From Dehalococcoidia bacterium (GTDB lineage Bacteria; Chloroflexota; Dehalococcoidia; JAUSIH01): 55,696 nucleotides of DNA. This document shows positions 44,191-53,251 of this stretch, in pieces. How positions within the stretch are numbered: the first letter of the stretch is position 1; every line of letters begins with the position of its first letter. Location: assembly GCA_030648205.1 (NCBI GenBank), contig JAUSIH010000001.1, forward strand, positions 1-55,696, given 5' to 3'. The notes below the pieces were generated by a model. The model saw nothing but the letters and a program-made list of their open reading frames with translations, did no database searches and was not told the origin of the DNA. A program made the position numbers and the translations under genes.

Positions 44191-44724
44191 ATGAAGAGGC
44201 TCCTGGCAGTTCTGGCAGTCCTAGCGTTGCTCGCGGTTCAGCCCGCTCCAGTTATGGCCGCCGCGCCGCAGCCCTTTACCGCAATTGGCGGTGTGCTTGG
44301 AGTGGGCAACGGCGCCATCCAACCCCTCCCTGTGGGGTTCATAACACGGGGGGAGGCCGTCTACATCCAAATAGGGTACAGCCCCGCGTGGCCTGAGCTT
44401 CAGGGAGCCATTGCGCAGACCGTCCACAAGTCCACCTCACTGGTCACCGACCCTGCGACCGGCGGGATCAAGGGCGTGGGGCACGGCACGATCACTGTCA
44501 GCGGAGGCGGGCTTTCGGTTCCGCTCACCGGCCAGTTCACCTTTAAGATATCCGGCCATGTGAACCTGCTCACGGGGAACATCATCGACCTTCATGATGA
44601 GGGCGTATTCAACGCGCAGGGAGGCGACGAGGGAGCCAATGGCACCTTCACGCTGGACCTGGACCTGAGCTCGTTCCCACCCCCAACGAATGTCGTGGTT
44701 TTTAAGGGAGCCCACCGCTCCTAA
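44191..44724 (+). CDS. Secreted protein, unrecognised (177 aa)
   Basis: Signal peptide MKRLLAVLAVLALLAVQPAP with a cleavage-like VMAAAPQ. The mature part is beta-rich with many Gly and Ser/Thr strands (GTITVSGGGLSVPLTGQFTF), no cysteines. ATG 44191 with AAGGAGG upstream. A very strong terminator hairpin follows. Extracellular or periplasmic; function unknown. Confidence 0.78.
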   Translation: MKRLLAVLAVLALLAVQPAPVMAAAPQPFTAIGGVLGVGNGAIQPLPVGFITRGEAVYIQIGYSPAWPELQGAIAQTVHKSTSLVTDPATGGIKGVGHGTITVSGGGLSVPLTGQFTFKISGHVNLLTGNIIDLHDEGVFNAQGGDEGANGTFTLDLDLSSFPPPTNVVVFKGAHRS

Positions 44725-44770
44725 CAGGGCGGTCCAGAAGCAGCTCCCCCATTTCATAAACTGGGGTCCT

Positions 44771-44808
44771 GAACGAAGCGCAGGGCAGGGGTGCCCTGCG
44801 TTTCGTTC
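44771..44808 (+). terminator. Strong hairpin after the secreted protein gene
   Basis: 17-bp stem (GAACGAAGCGCAGGGCA against TGCCCTGCGTTTCGTTC, one G-T pair) with loop GGGG, 46 bp after the stop codon. No T run follows, so a structural or Rho-aided stop. Confidence 0.7.
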
Positions 44809-44919
44809 TCACGGGGCAGTGCGGCCCGCTGGCCGGTGAGCTTCGCGGAATCGGGCGCCCCGTCGGAGCATAATCCAATGCGTTCCGGGCGAGCGCAGCG
44901 GTAGGGAAAGGCAAAAGCG

Positions 44920-46533
44920 ATGTCCCGAGCAAAAGACACCGTGTGGGAGCGCGATAGGGAGGGAGTCTGGCAGAAGTACTGCGGCTTTCTGGACAACTCG
45001 CTGGACGCGTTCATGGGTATTCAGGAGCACCTCCTGGGCGAGCAACTGCGGCTCGTGGGGCAGTCCCCCCTGGGCCGGCGCTTCCTGCCCGTCCGTTTGC
45101 CCACCACAGGCAAGGAGTTCCGCGAGACGGTTCCCCTGACCACGTATGAAGACTACCGGGACGTCCTGGACGGCCAACGGGAGGAATTCCTGGCGGTCAA
45201 GCCCCACGCATGGATACATACGTCCGGCCGCGGGGGCACCTTCCGCTGGATCCCCTATACTCCCATGGCCTATGAGCGGTTTGTGGACGCCGGGGCCGCA
45301 TGCATGATTCTGGCCACGGCCACCGAAAAGGGCGAGGTGAACCTGTCGAGCGGCACGCGCGTGCTCTGCAACATCCCGCGCATGCCCTACCTCTCGGGAC
45401 TGCTGGGCGAGGGTCTGCACGACCGCCTGGGGCTGCGCCTGATCCCACCCATAGACGACCTCCCTGACACGGACTTCCACAAGAAGACGGAGGTGGCCTT
45501 CAAGATGGCCCTGCGGGAGGGGGCGCCCATCATCGTCTCCCTGGGAAGCGTTCTGGTGAAAATGGGCGAGGGCATGGCCGAACACTCCCGAAAAACCCGC
45601 TTCACCCGCGACATGCTGCACCCCGCGGTCCTGTGGCGCCTGGCTCGCGCCTACGTGCGTTCGCGGCTGGCGGGACGCGGCATCCTTCCCAAAGACCTGT
45701 GGCCCGCCCGCGCGGTCATCGCATGGGGGATGGACACGGACATCTTCCGTGAAGACATCCGGCGCTACTGGGGCCACCTGCCCTACGAAGCCTACGCCGC
45801 CTCTGAGGGAGGCATCCTCGCCGTCCAGAGCTGGCTCCGGCGCGGGCTGACCCTGCTGCCGTACGCGGCATACTACGAATTCATCCCTGAGAACGAATGG
45901 CTGAAGGCTCGCGGAAACGACTCGTACCAGCCTCGGACAGTCCTGCTGCCTGACCTGGAACCGGGCAAGCTCTACGAAATAGTTATCTCCCACTTCTACG
46001 GCATGCCGTTTTTGCGCTACCGCCTGGGACACTTCATTCGCGTGTTGTCCCGGGGCGACGACGAAGCAGGCATCCATCTGCCCCAGGTCGCCTTCCACGC
46101 CCGCGCCGACGACCTGATTGACATCGCCAACTTCACGCGCATTGACGAGGGCACGGTGCACCGTGCGCTGCGCATGGCGGGGCTGCGCTACGAGGACTGG
46201 ACGCTGCGCAAGGAGAAAACAGGGAACAGACCCTCTTTGCACCTGTACATCGAGCCGCGCCAGGCCGTCGCGCAGGACGGCCTGGCCCACGTTCTGCACG
46301 AGAAGCTGAAGGAATGCGACTCCTTCTATAACGACCTGGACAGGATGCTGCAGATACAGCCCGTGCGGGTGACCTACCTCAGGCCCGGGACTTTTGCGCT
46401 ATATTATGAGCAGAAGATGCGGGCCGGGGTGGACCTGGCCAACCGGCGTCCGCCCCGCATGAACCCGTTGGAATCCGAGGTGCGCGACCTGCTGCAAGTC
46501 AGCGGCTGCGAGGTGAAACTCGAGGTGGCATGA
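44920..46533 (+). CDS. GH3-like acyl-acid adenylating enzyme
   Basis: 537 aa. Full GH3/auxin-responsive fold: early VPLTTYEDYRDVL, the ATP-binding HTSGRGGTFRWIPYT near 99-113, then VIAWGMDTDIF, YAASEGGILAVQ near 289, YYEFIPENEWL and LRYRLGHFIRV near 369. GH3 proteins adenylate carboxylic acids and join them to amino acids. Product unknown in bacteria. Its stop overlaps the histidine kinase start (ATGA), so enzyme and signalling genes are coupled. Confidence 0.87.
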   Translation: MSRAKDTVWERDREGVWQKYCGFLDNSLDAFMGIQEHLLGEQLRLVGQSPLGRRFLPVRLPTTGKEFRETVPLTTYEDYRDVLDGQREEFLAVKPHAWIHTSGRGGTFRWIPYTPMAYERFVDAGAACMILATATEKGEVNLSSGTRVLCNIPRMPYLSGLLGEGLHDRLGLRLIPPIDDLPDTDFHKKTEVAFKMALREGAPIIVSLGSVLVKMGEGMAEHSRKTRFTRDMLHPAVLWRLARAYVRSRLAGRGILPKDLWPARAVIAWGMDTDIFREDIRRYWGHLPYEAYAASEGGILAVQSWLRRGLTLLPYAAYYEFIPENEWLKARGNDSYQPRTVLLPDLEPGKLYEIVISHFYGMPFLRYRLGHFIRVLSRGDDEAGIHLPQVAFHARADDLIDIANFTRIDEGTVHRALRMAGLRYEDWTLRKEKTGNRPSLHLYIEPRQAVAQDGLAHVLHEKLKECDSFYNDLDRMLQIQPVRVTYLRPGTFALYYEQKMRAGVDLANRRPPRMNPLESEVRDLLQVSGCEVKLEVA

Positions 46534-48668
46534 ACCTCTACCTGCTCCTGCCCCTCCTGGGGTTCATCGTTAACCTTGCGCTGATACCTCTTGTCCTGAG
46601 GGGCAATCGCAAGAGTCAGCAGCACCAGGTCTTCTCCCTGTTCCTCCTTGTCCTGGCGCTCTGGGGCCTCACCATCTTCCAGATGCGTTCCAGCCCCACG
46701 TTGGAGGAGGCCGCCCGATGGGAGGTGGGCGTTTTCGCCACCATCGCCGCCATCGGCGTCTACTATTTCCACTTCAGCCTGCTCTTCACGCGCTTCAAGA
46801 CCCCTCAAGGCCTTCTTCCCGCCGTCTATGTGAGTGGACTCGTTCTCATAGCCCTGCTGCCCACGGGGCTTGTCTTCAAAGGAATGCAGACCAAATGGTA
46901 TGGGTACGCGCCCGTCCTCGGCCCTCTCGCCGTCCCGTATATCCTGTACCTCTACGTCCTGACGACATGGTGCCTGGTCAACACCATCAAGGTGTACCGG
47001 AACCCCATCTCTCCGGGAGAGCGCAACAGAGCGGGCTGGCTGGCCTTGGGGCTGTTCCTCCTGATGCTGGGAGCCACGTCAGACTACCTCCCCGTGATGG
47101 GAGTGCCTGTGTACCCCATGGGCATCGTGACCAACGTCATGTTTGCCGCGGTGACCGCCTACGCCATCGCCCGGCACCAGCTTCTGGACGTGCACGTGGC
47201 CGTGCGCAAGGGCCTCCTGTACTCGGTGGTCAGCGGCGTCCTGCTGGGCGCGTACGCCCTGGTTATCCTGTTCGTGAACCAGCTCCTCGGCACGCCGCGA
47301 GACCTTCAGCCCATACTCGTCTACCTGGGTGGCTTGTTCCTCGTGGCCATTGCCTTCCAGCCCCTGTACCATGCCCTGCAGAAGTTCGTGGACCAGTGGT
47401 TCTACCGAGGGCGCTACGACGCCCTCCGAGAACTCAGGGGTTTCGCCGTGGCGGCCCGTGACATCGCCGACCTGGAAGGCCTGGCCGCCACCCTGGTGCG
47501 GTTGGTGGTCGGCGGCCTGCAGACGGAGCGGGCCTGCCTTCTCCTGGCCTCTCCCCAGGAGCGCGGATATATCCCCGCCGCGTCCGCGGGCGCCCTGGGG
47601 TCCGCACCCATCGTCTTTACGGCACAGAGCCCTCCCGTCCAGTGGATGAGAAGCCATGACCAGGTGGTGACCATGCGGGAGGTGGACGCCCTGCCCAATC
47701 GCTACATGATGCCCACCAGCGAAGTCCTGGCCCTCCAGGAATTTGGCGCGGAACTCTTCGTGCCGCTCAAAACGCGCGAATCCCTGGTCGGAGTGCTCGT
47801 CCTGGGGCCGAAGAAGTCGCACCAGCCCTTCTCCCAGGAGGACGTGGACCTGCTTCAGACGGTGTGTAGTCAGGCGGCTACACGGATGGAAAACGCCCGC
47901 CTATACAGCGAGCTTCGCCGTCAACTGGACGAGCTTCGACAGGCCCAGGCCCAGCTTGTGCGCTCCGAGAAGCTGGCCGCCGTAGGCGAACTGGCCGCGA
48001 ATGTCGCCCACGAGGTCAACAACCCCCTTCAAACCATCATCAACCTGACGTTCCTGGTGGAGCACAGCCTGGACGAGAACGACCCGCGCAAAGCAGACCT
48101 GCGGGCCATCCAGGCGGAGAGCCTGCGAGCACGGCACATCGTCAAGGGGCTGCTGGACTTCGCGCGGCAGCAGAAGTCCGCCCTGGCCGACGCCAACGTC
48201 AACGAGGTGGCGGAGGCGGTCCTGAGCCTGGCCCGGGTGCGCACGGCGAGCGGGAACGTGAAGGTGGTCACGGAGATGGACCGGAACCTGCCACCCATCC
48301 GCTGTGACGCTGAGCAGATCAAGCAGGTCTTCCTGAACATGGTGAACAACGCTATGGACGCCATGCCGAGCGGCGGTACGTTGACCGTCCGGTCACGGAG
48401 TGACAAAGACGGCATGGTCGCCGTCGAGGTGACAGACACGGGCGATGGCATCCCTCCCGAGGTGATGCCCCGTATCTTTGAACCTTTCTTCACTACCAAG
48501 CCCGTGGGCCAGGGGACCGGCCTGGGCCTGGCGGTAAGCTACCAGATTGTCAAGAAACACGGAGGGGTCATCAAGGTGGAGAGCACGGTGGGGAAGGGCA
48601 GCGCCTTCACCGTCTGTCTTCCTCTGACCCCACCAAAAGAGGAAAGCGCGGTGATGTCCCTTGCCTAA
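46530..48668 (+). CDS. Membrane sensor histidine kinase (7TM-GAF-HisKA-HATPase)
   Basis: 712 aa. About eight hydrophobic segments in residues 1-270 (7TM-type N-terminus), a GAF domain near 300-455, a short coiled coil (LRRQLDELRQAQAQLVRSEK), the H box VAHEVNNPLQ with H494, then N box NMVNNAMDAM, G1 DTGDGIP, F box FEPFFTTKP and G2 GTGLGLAVSY. Phosphorelay to the regulator immediately downstream, whose start overlaps its stop. Signal unknown; linked to the GH3-like enzyme. Confidence 0.93.
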   Translation: MNLYLLLPLLGFIVNLALIPLVLRGNRKSQQHQVFSLFLLVLALWGLTIFQMRSSPTLEEAARWEVGVFATIAAIGVYYFHFSLLFTRFKTPQGLLPAVYVSGLVLIALLPTGLVFKGMQTKWYGYAPVLGPLAVPYILYLYVLTTWCLVNTIKVYRNPISPGERNRAGWLALGLFLLMLGATSDYLPVMGVPVYPMGIVTNVMFAAVTAYAIARHQLLDVHVAVRKGLLYSVVSGVLLGAYALVILFVNQLLGTPRDLQPILVYLGGLFLVAIAFQPLYHALQKFVDQWFYRGRYDALRELRGFAVAARDIADLEGLAATLVRLVVGGLQTERACLLLASPQERGYIPAASAGALGSAPIVFTAQSPPVQWMRSHDQVVTMREVDALPNRYMMPTSEVLALQEFGAELFVPLKTRESLVGVLVLGPKKSHQPFSQEDVDLLQTVCSQAATRMENARLYSELRRQLDELRQAQAQLVRSEKLAAVGELAANVAHEVNNPLQTIINLTFLVEHSLDENDPRKADLRAIQAESLRARHIVKGLLDFARQQKSALADANVNEVAEAVLSLARVRTASGNVKVVTEMDRNLPPIRCDAEQIKQVFLNMVNNAMDAMPSGGTLTVRSRSDKDGMVAVEVTDTGDGIPPEVMPRIFEPFFTTKPVGQGTGLGLAVSYQIVKKHGGVIKVESTVGKGSAFTVCLPLTPPKEESAVMSLA

Positions 48669-50262
48669 TGAACGCATCCTGGTCGTTGACGACGAGGCGC
48701 CGGTGCGCGAGTCCCTGATGCGGGTGCTCCGCGCCGTGAGCTATCAGGTGGACGGGGCCGCCTCTGGCGCGGAGGCCCTCGAAAAGCTCGCCGCATCCCC
48801 CTATGACCTGCTGGTGGCGGACATCCGCATGCCGGGAATGGACGGCCTGGAGATGATGCGTCAGGCCAAGAAGCGCGACCCCCACGTGGCCGGGCTGTTC
48901 CTCACCGGCTATGGCAACATTGATACCGCCATCGAGGCGCTGGACCTGGGGGTCCAGGGCTTCGTGCTGAAGCCAGCCACGCCGGACAAGCTGCTGCGTT
49001 CCGTGGAGCAGGCGCTGATCCGGGTGCGCGCCGACAGGGAGGCGTCCCGCCTGCGGGCGCTGACGCCCCTGCTGGAGGTCTCCCGCGCCCTGGTGGCGGA
49101 GGTGGACCTGGAGAGCCTGTTCTCCCTCATCCTCAAGCTCGTCCAGCAGGAGACCAGGGCTGACCGGGCCTCCCTCATGATGGTGGACGACGACGGCAAG
49201 GAACTGGTCATCCGCGCGGCCTACGGCCTGCCCCAGGAGTACATCGGCAGCCGCCGCAAGGTCCAGGACACCATCGCCGGGACGGTGCTGCAGCGGGGCG
49301 AGCCGCTCCTGATTCAGAGCGGGGCGTCCACTCCGCCGGACATGCAGCGGGAGATGACGGCCAGGGACACCGGCTCGGCGCTGTGCCTGCCGCTGAAGGC
49401 CAAGGGGAAGGTCATCGGGGTGATGAACCTGTCCAAGCAGCGGGGCAACGCCGCCTTCACCCGGAGCGACATGGAGCTGTTCACCGTGCTGGCGGGGCAG
49501 GTGGCCGCGGCCATCGAGAACGCGCGGCTCTACGGGAACCTGAAATACTACTCCAAGATGCTCGAGCACGATAAGAAGGACCTGGAGCAGCGGATGCAGG
49601 AGATACGGGGACTAAACACTTTCCTGCAGAGCCAGCAGGCGCAGTCAATGGAGCTGTCCACCGCCAACCGCGCGCTGGAGGAGCAGTACCGTGGCCTTAT
49701 CCGGAGCCTTCCGGAGATGGTTGATGCGCGCTGCCCGGAGCGGCGCGAGCATTCCCGCACGGTGGCGGCGCTGGCGGTGAGCGTGGCCCAGGTCATGGGC
49801 CTGGCGCGGGAGGACGTGGAGGAGGCCGCCTACCTGCATGATATCGGCATGGCGGTCCTGCGCGACGAGCTGCTCAACCGACGCGGCGCCCTCTCGTCGC
49901 CGGAGCAGGAGACGGTCATCAAGCACCCGGAGACGGGAGCGAAGCTCCTCTCCGACGCCCACATCCAGCCCAGCGTCCGCGACACGGTGCTGTACCACCA
50001 TGAGAACTTCGACGGCTCCGGCTATCCGCTGGGCCTGGCGCGAGAGGCGATTCCCCTGCCGGCGCGCATCATCCGCGTGGTGGACTCCCTGGAAGCCATG
50101 ACCGCGGCGCGCCCCTATCGCAAGAAGGCCCTGAGCCGAGAGGAAGCGATGACGGAATTGCGGAATAAATCAGGGAAGTTCTATGACCCCCAGGTTGTGG
50201 CGGCCCTGGAGAAAGCCCTGCAACAGGCCGACGAAGAGAAGAAGGGGCCTGCCACTCCATAG
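48661..50262 (+). CDS. Response regulator with GAF and HD-GYP domains
   Basis: 533 aa. Receiver 1-120 with VVDDEAPVRES and phospho-Asp D54 in ADIRMPGMDG; GAF at about 145-295; coiled coil near 300-345; HD-GYP at 360-520 with HD H393-D394 (YLHDIGM) and GYP at G454-Y455-P456 (YHHENFDGSGYP). The canonical HD and GYP residues argue for a c-di-GMP phosphodiesterase activated by the upstream kinase. TTG start 48661 within the kinase stop region. Third gene of GH3 - kinase - regulator. Confidence 0.93.
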   Translation: MPNERILVVDDEAPVRESLMRVLRAVSYQVDGAASGAEALEKLAASPYDLLVADIRMPGMDGLEMMRQAKKRDPHVAGLFLTGYGNIDTAIEALDLGVQGFVLKPATPDKLLRSVEQALIRVRADREASRLRALTPLLEVSRALVAEVDLESLFSLILKLVQQETRADRASLMMVDDDGKELVIRAAYGLPQEYIGSRRKVQDTIAGTVLQRGEPLLIQSGASTPPDMQREMTARDTGSALCLPLKAKGKVIGVMNLSKQRGNAAFTRSDMELFTVLAGQVAAAIENARLYGNLKYYSKMLEHDKKDLEQRMQEIRGLNTFLQSQQAQSMELSTANRALEEQYRGLIRSLPEMVDARCPERREHSRTVAALAVSVAQVMGLAREDVEEAAYLHDIGMAVLRDELLNRRGALSSPEQETVIKHPETGAKLLSDAHIQPSVRDTVLYHHENFDGSGYPLGLAREAIPLPARIIRVVDSLEAMTAARPYRKKALSREEAMTELRNKSGKFYDPQVVAALEKALQQADEEKKGPATP

Positions 50263-50274
50263 GGGTTCAGGACG

Positions 50275-50297
50275 GCGTGGCCTGTCTCAGGCCACGC
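50275..50297. terminator. Bidirectional hairpin between convergent genes
   Basis: Perfect 10-bp stem (GCGTGGCCTG / CAGGCCACGC, loop TCT) between the regulator gene and the convergent luciferase-family gene. Confidence 0.65.
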
Positions 50298-50298
50298 G

Positions 50299-51231
50299 TC
50301 ACGGGGCGTGAGGCCGGACCTCCGCCATGAATCGCTCTATGATCTCCAGCCGCGCGCTCACGTCCCGCGTGCGGAAGTCGAAGTGGACAGCGCCGACGCC
50401 CATCGCGGCCAGCGCGCGCAGTTCCGCCACCATCTTTTCCTTGTTGCCGTCGCCCAGCAGCCTGCGTTGCTGGTCCGGCGTCACGGGCCTGTCCGCGAAC
50501 TCCAGCGACGACCCCAGGCAGACCTCTATCTCCGCCGGATCGCGGCCCGCCGCCTTCGTCATCGCGCGCAGCTCCTGAACCATCGGCCTCAGCTCGTCGG
50601 ACGAGAGGTGGATGGGGAACCAGCCCTGGGCGATCCGCGCGGCGCGCCGCATGGACACCCGCGAGGTGCCGCCAATCCAGATAGGCGGATGAGGCTTCTG
50701 GACCGGCTTCGGCGAGAAGCGTAGCTCGTCGAATTGGAAAAAGCGCCCCTTGAACGCCGGGCGCTCCTGCGTCCACAGGGCCTTGTAGACCTCCACCATC
50801 TCGTCGGTCAGCGCGCCACGATGCTGGTACGGGAAGCCCAGCACGTCGAACTCCTCCTTCATCCAGCCCACGCCGATGCCGAGGATGACACGCCCCTGCG
50901 TCAGATAGTCAAGGCTGGCGATCATCTTCGCGGCGAGCACGGGGTGCCGGTACGGCACGATGAGCACGCCCGTCAACAGCTTGATGGTCGCGGTCGCGCC
51001 GGCGACGTAGCTGAGCAGCGTCATGGCCTCCACATAGTTCGGCGCGCTCTCAGAGGGATGACGGCCTGTCGTGGCGTAGGGATAGGCGGAGTCAATGCGC
51101 TCCGGGAAGACCACGTGGTCGCCGACGGAGAGGATGTCGAAGCCCAGGCGCTCCGCCCCCTGCGCGAAGCGCAGGATGTCACGCCCGTTCAGGTTCGTCC
51201 CGACTTGTGGCAGCTTGACGGCGTAACGCAC
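50299..51231 (-). CDS. Luciferase-like (LLM) flavin/F420-dependent oxidoreductase 2
   Basis: 310 aa, single LLM domain: VRYAVKLPQVGTNLNGRDIL start, FDILSVGDHVVFP, IKLLTGVLIVPYRHP, LTQGRVILGIGVGWMKEEFD and PPIWIGGTSR. GTG 51231 is preferred (AGGAGG seven bases upstream) over the longer ATG. Stand-alone on this strand, upstream neighbour of UGSC module 3 but on a separate transcript. Substrate and F420/FMN use not decidable. Confidence 0.9.
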   Translation of the reverse strand: MRYAVKLPQVGTNLNGRDILRFAQGAERLGFDILSVGDHVVFPERIDSAYPYATTGRHPSESAPNYVEAMTLLSYVAGATATIKLLTGVLIVPYRHPVLAAKMIASLDYLTQGRVILGIGVGWMKEEFDVLGFPYQHRGALTDEMVEVYKALWTQERPAFKGRFFQFDELRFSPKPVQKPHPPIWIGGTSRVSMRRAARIAQGWFPIHLSSDELRPMVQELRAMTKAAGRDPAEIEVCLGSSLEFADRPVTPDQQRRLLGDGNKEKMVAELRALAAMGVGAVHFDFRTRDVSARLEIIERFMAEVRPHAP

Positions 51232-51382
51232 GGCCAACCTCCTGGAAGCAGCATACGTCACCGATGGCGAGCATGAAGTCTGGGGGCATTGAGACCAGAC
51301 GTGCTATCTGGACTCCGCGCCTGGCAGCATAGCACAACGCAGAACCTAGTGTCTTGTTTCGGAAATACGTTCCCTATTCCAT

Positions 51383-51460
51383 GTCATACCGGCGGAAGCC
51401 GGTATCCAGAGAAGCACCGGCGAACGCTGGATTCCGGCCCCGTATCGGGTACGGGGCAAG
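51383..51460 (+). repeat. Imperfect palindromic repeat in a gene-free stretch
   Basis: Starts GTCATACCGGCGGAAGCCGG, with TATCC and later CTGGATTCCGG and CCCGTATCGGGTACGGGG, a relative of 14927-14994 with a lost right end. The gene-free stretch is 51232-51667; nothing else is visible in it. Confidence 0.5.
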
Positions 51461-51667
51461 CTTTTGGCCGGAAAGACGGTCAGTGGACAGGGGCGTTTCC
51501 TTGAACAGCTTCTCATGCATGAATTAGTATGCGTACTTCGGGGACAGGACACTAGAGTAACGACACCGGCCGGTAGTGTGTTCGCATCATGGTGCTTCCC
51601 GACAGGTGAGATGTAGCATGACTTACGCGGCAGGGTGGGTCCTGAACAGAGCGAAGGACGGTGAAGC

Positions 51668-52117
51668 GTGGGACATGAGGCAGTGTCTGCGCGCCCACAT
51701 CGAGTGACGGAATTGGGGCGAGCATTTCTCGTCCTGGGCGGCCTTGGAATTGTGGGCGGCGCGGTGCTGATCGCCGTGGGCGCTGTGTTTGAAATGGACG
51801 ACCCGTCGGGGCCCTTTCCAGGGATCATGGTGATCATGTTCGGCATCCCCATCATGGTGGCGGGCGCTCTCTGCCTCGCGGCGGGTATCGGGCTGCTGCA
51901 GAGGAAGCGCTGGGGACGGACCCTGGCCCTCGTCATGCTCTGGGTTATCCTGGTGTTCGGAACGGTGAGCATGATTGGCAACCTGGCCGCAGGGGAGATA
52001 GGCATAACTTTCGTGAGCCTCATCGTTGCGTTATTTGGCTTCCGCTTCCTGAATCACCTGCGTAACGATGCTGTCAAGGCCTACTTCTCTCCCAAGGCGC
52101 CGCCGCCCGTCGCGTAG
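51668..52117 (+). CDS. Small membrane protein (149 aa), unrecognised
   Basis: Four hydrophobic segments (about 18-42, 50-74, 85-105, 110-127). GTG start 51668 with a weak site. No motif. Convergent with paralog E gene (78 bp apart). Function unknown. Confidence 0.6.
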   Translation: MGHEAVSARPHRVTELGRAFLVLGGLGIVGGAVLIAVGAVFEMDDPSGPFPGIMVIMFGIPIMVAGALCLAAGIGLLQRKRWGRTLALVMLWVILVFGTVSMIGNLAAGEIGITFVSLIVALFGFRFLNHLRNDAVKAYFSPKAPPPVA

Positions 52118-52194
52118 GGCAGGCGACGGGCGGGCCATGCGGTCGCGCAACGCCCCGAGCACGCCGTGTGCGCGCGCTGCGGCGAGGAGTACGT

Positions 52195-53247
52195 TCAGAC
52201 CGGCTCCGGCACGCGCCGCGTCACGGCCCACGAGTCGCCCCAGCCGTGCACGACGACGATGTGGTACGGCTCCAGCGCGCCCGCCACGGCGATGAGGATG
52301 TGCTCTGGCTTCTGGCACGGCTTCGTCTGGTCGCCGACCTGGATGCGCGGCTGGCGGTGCTCCCGCATCATGTGGGGCATCTGCGCCGTCGGGAAGCCCG
52401 CCTTGTCGAAAATGTAGCGCTGCACGTCCGCCTTGCTCATTCCGCGCTCGGCGAAGAGCTTCGCGTGGCCGGGCGTGAAGATGATGAGCCACTCGCCGGA
52501 CGCGACGACGACGTTGTTGCTCCCCATCCATGACATGGCGTCGGCCACCCACAGGAGCATGTCGAACGGGTTGGTCAGGATGGTGGTGGCCACGTTCTGC
52601 GTGCCGTTGGCGGCATAGGCGGTGACGGCGCTCTCCTCCCGCTTGAAGCCCCGGTCCACGTGCAGGGGCGCCCACGGGCTGTTCTCCTCGTCCTCCGCGA
52701 AGCAGAAGGTGTACTTGCCGGGGAAGCCGTGGGTTGACTTGTCCACCGCCTCCGGGACGCCGCCGCCGATGTTGAGCATGATGAGGCGCAGCGCACGGCC
52801 AATGGTGGCGTTGGCCCGGTTGCCGGGCGCGAGGCAGCCGCGGCCCGAGTTCATGCCCGCCGTCCTGCGGACAGGCCCGTTCACGATGAGCACCGGCGCT
52901 GCGGGGCCGGTGGTCGCCTGCACGCCATGCAGGTTGAACGGCTCCTGGGCAATGGCGTCCACGGACGCGACCACCACGGAAAAGTGCTCCGGACGGCAGC
53001 CCGCCATCACCGCGTTGGCGGCGATCTTCTCCAGCGTGGCCCGGCCGTTGCGCGGGTCCAGGTTCGCGATGACCTCGCCGCCGGAGCGGCCCAGCGCGCG
53101 CAGCATCGCCGCCACGCGCCGCTCCGTGGGCGGGACGATGGGCAGGCCGTCCGACCAGCCCTCGGCGACGGCGCGTTCGTTGATGGCGTCCAGCGACGGG
53201 TCCACGGCCAGGAGGTCTTTCGCGCGCGTTTTCGCGGACGCAGGCAT
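52195..53247 (-). CDS. UGSC-associated ~350-aa protein, paralog E
   Basis: 350 aa. Landmarks: SDGLPIVPPTERRVAAMLRA, KIAANAVMAGCRPEHF, VNGPVRRTAG, NRANATIGRALRL, YTFCFAEDEENSPWAPLHVD and a closing HIVVVHGWGDSWAVTRRV. Starts four bases after the UGSC3 stop codon, the tightest pairing in the window, so the two are almost certainly one translation unit. ATG 53247 is chosen over the longer Arg-rich frame to 53313. Confidence 0.87.
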   Translation of the reverse strand: MPASAKTRAKDLLAVDPSLDAINERAVAEGWSDGLPIVPPTERRVAAMLRALGRSGGEVIANLDPRNGRATLEKIAANAVMAGCRPEHFSVVVASVDAIAQEPFNLHGVQATTGPAAPVLIVNGPVRRTAGMNSGRGCLAPGNRANATIGRALRLIMLNIGGGVPEAVDKSTHGFPGKYTFCFAEDEENSPWAPLHVDRGFKREESAVTAYAANGTQNVATTILTNPFDMLLWVADAMSWMGSNNVVVASGEWLIIFTPGHAKLFAERGMSKADVQRYIFDKAGFPTAQMPHMMREHRQPRIQVGDQTKPCQKPEHILIAVAGALEPYHIVVVHGWGDSWAVTRRVPEPV

Positions 53248-53251
53248 GGGC

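Noticed and set aside
44809-46299. 496-aa minus-strand frame opposite the GH3-like gene
   Set aside because: Low-complexity shadow; the plus-strand protein has the complete GH3 motif set.
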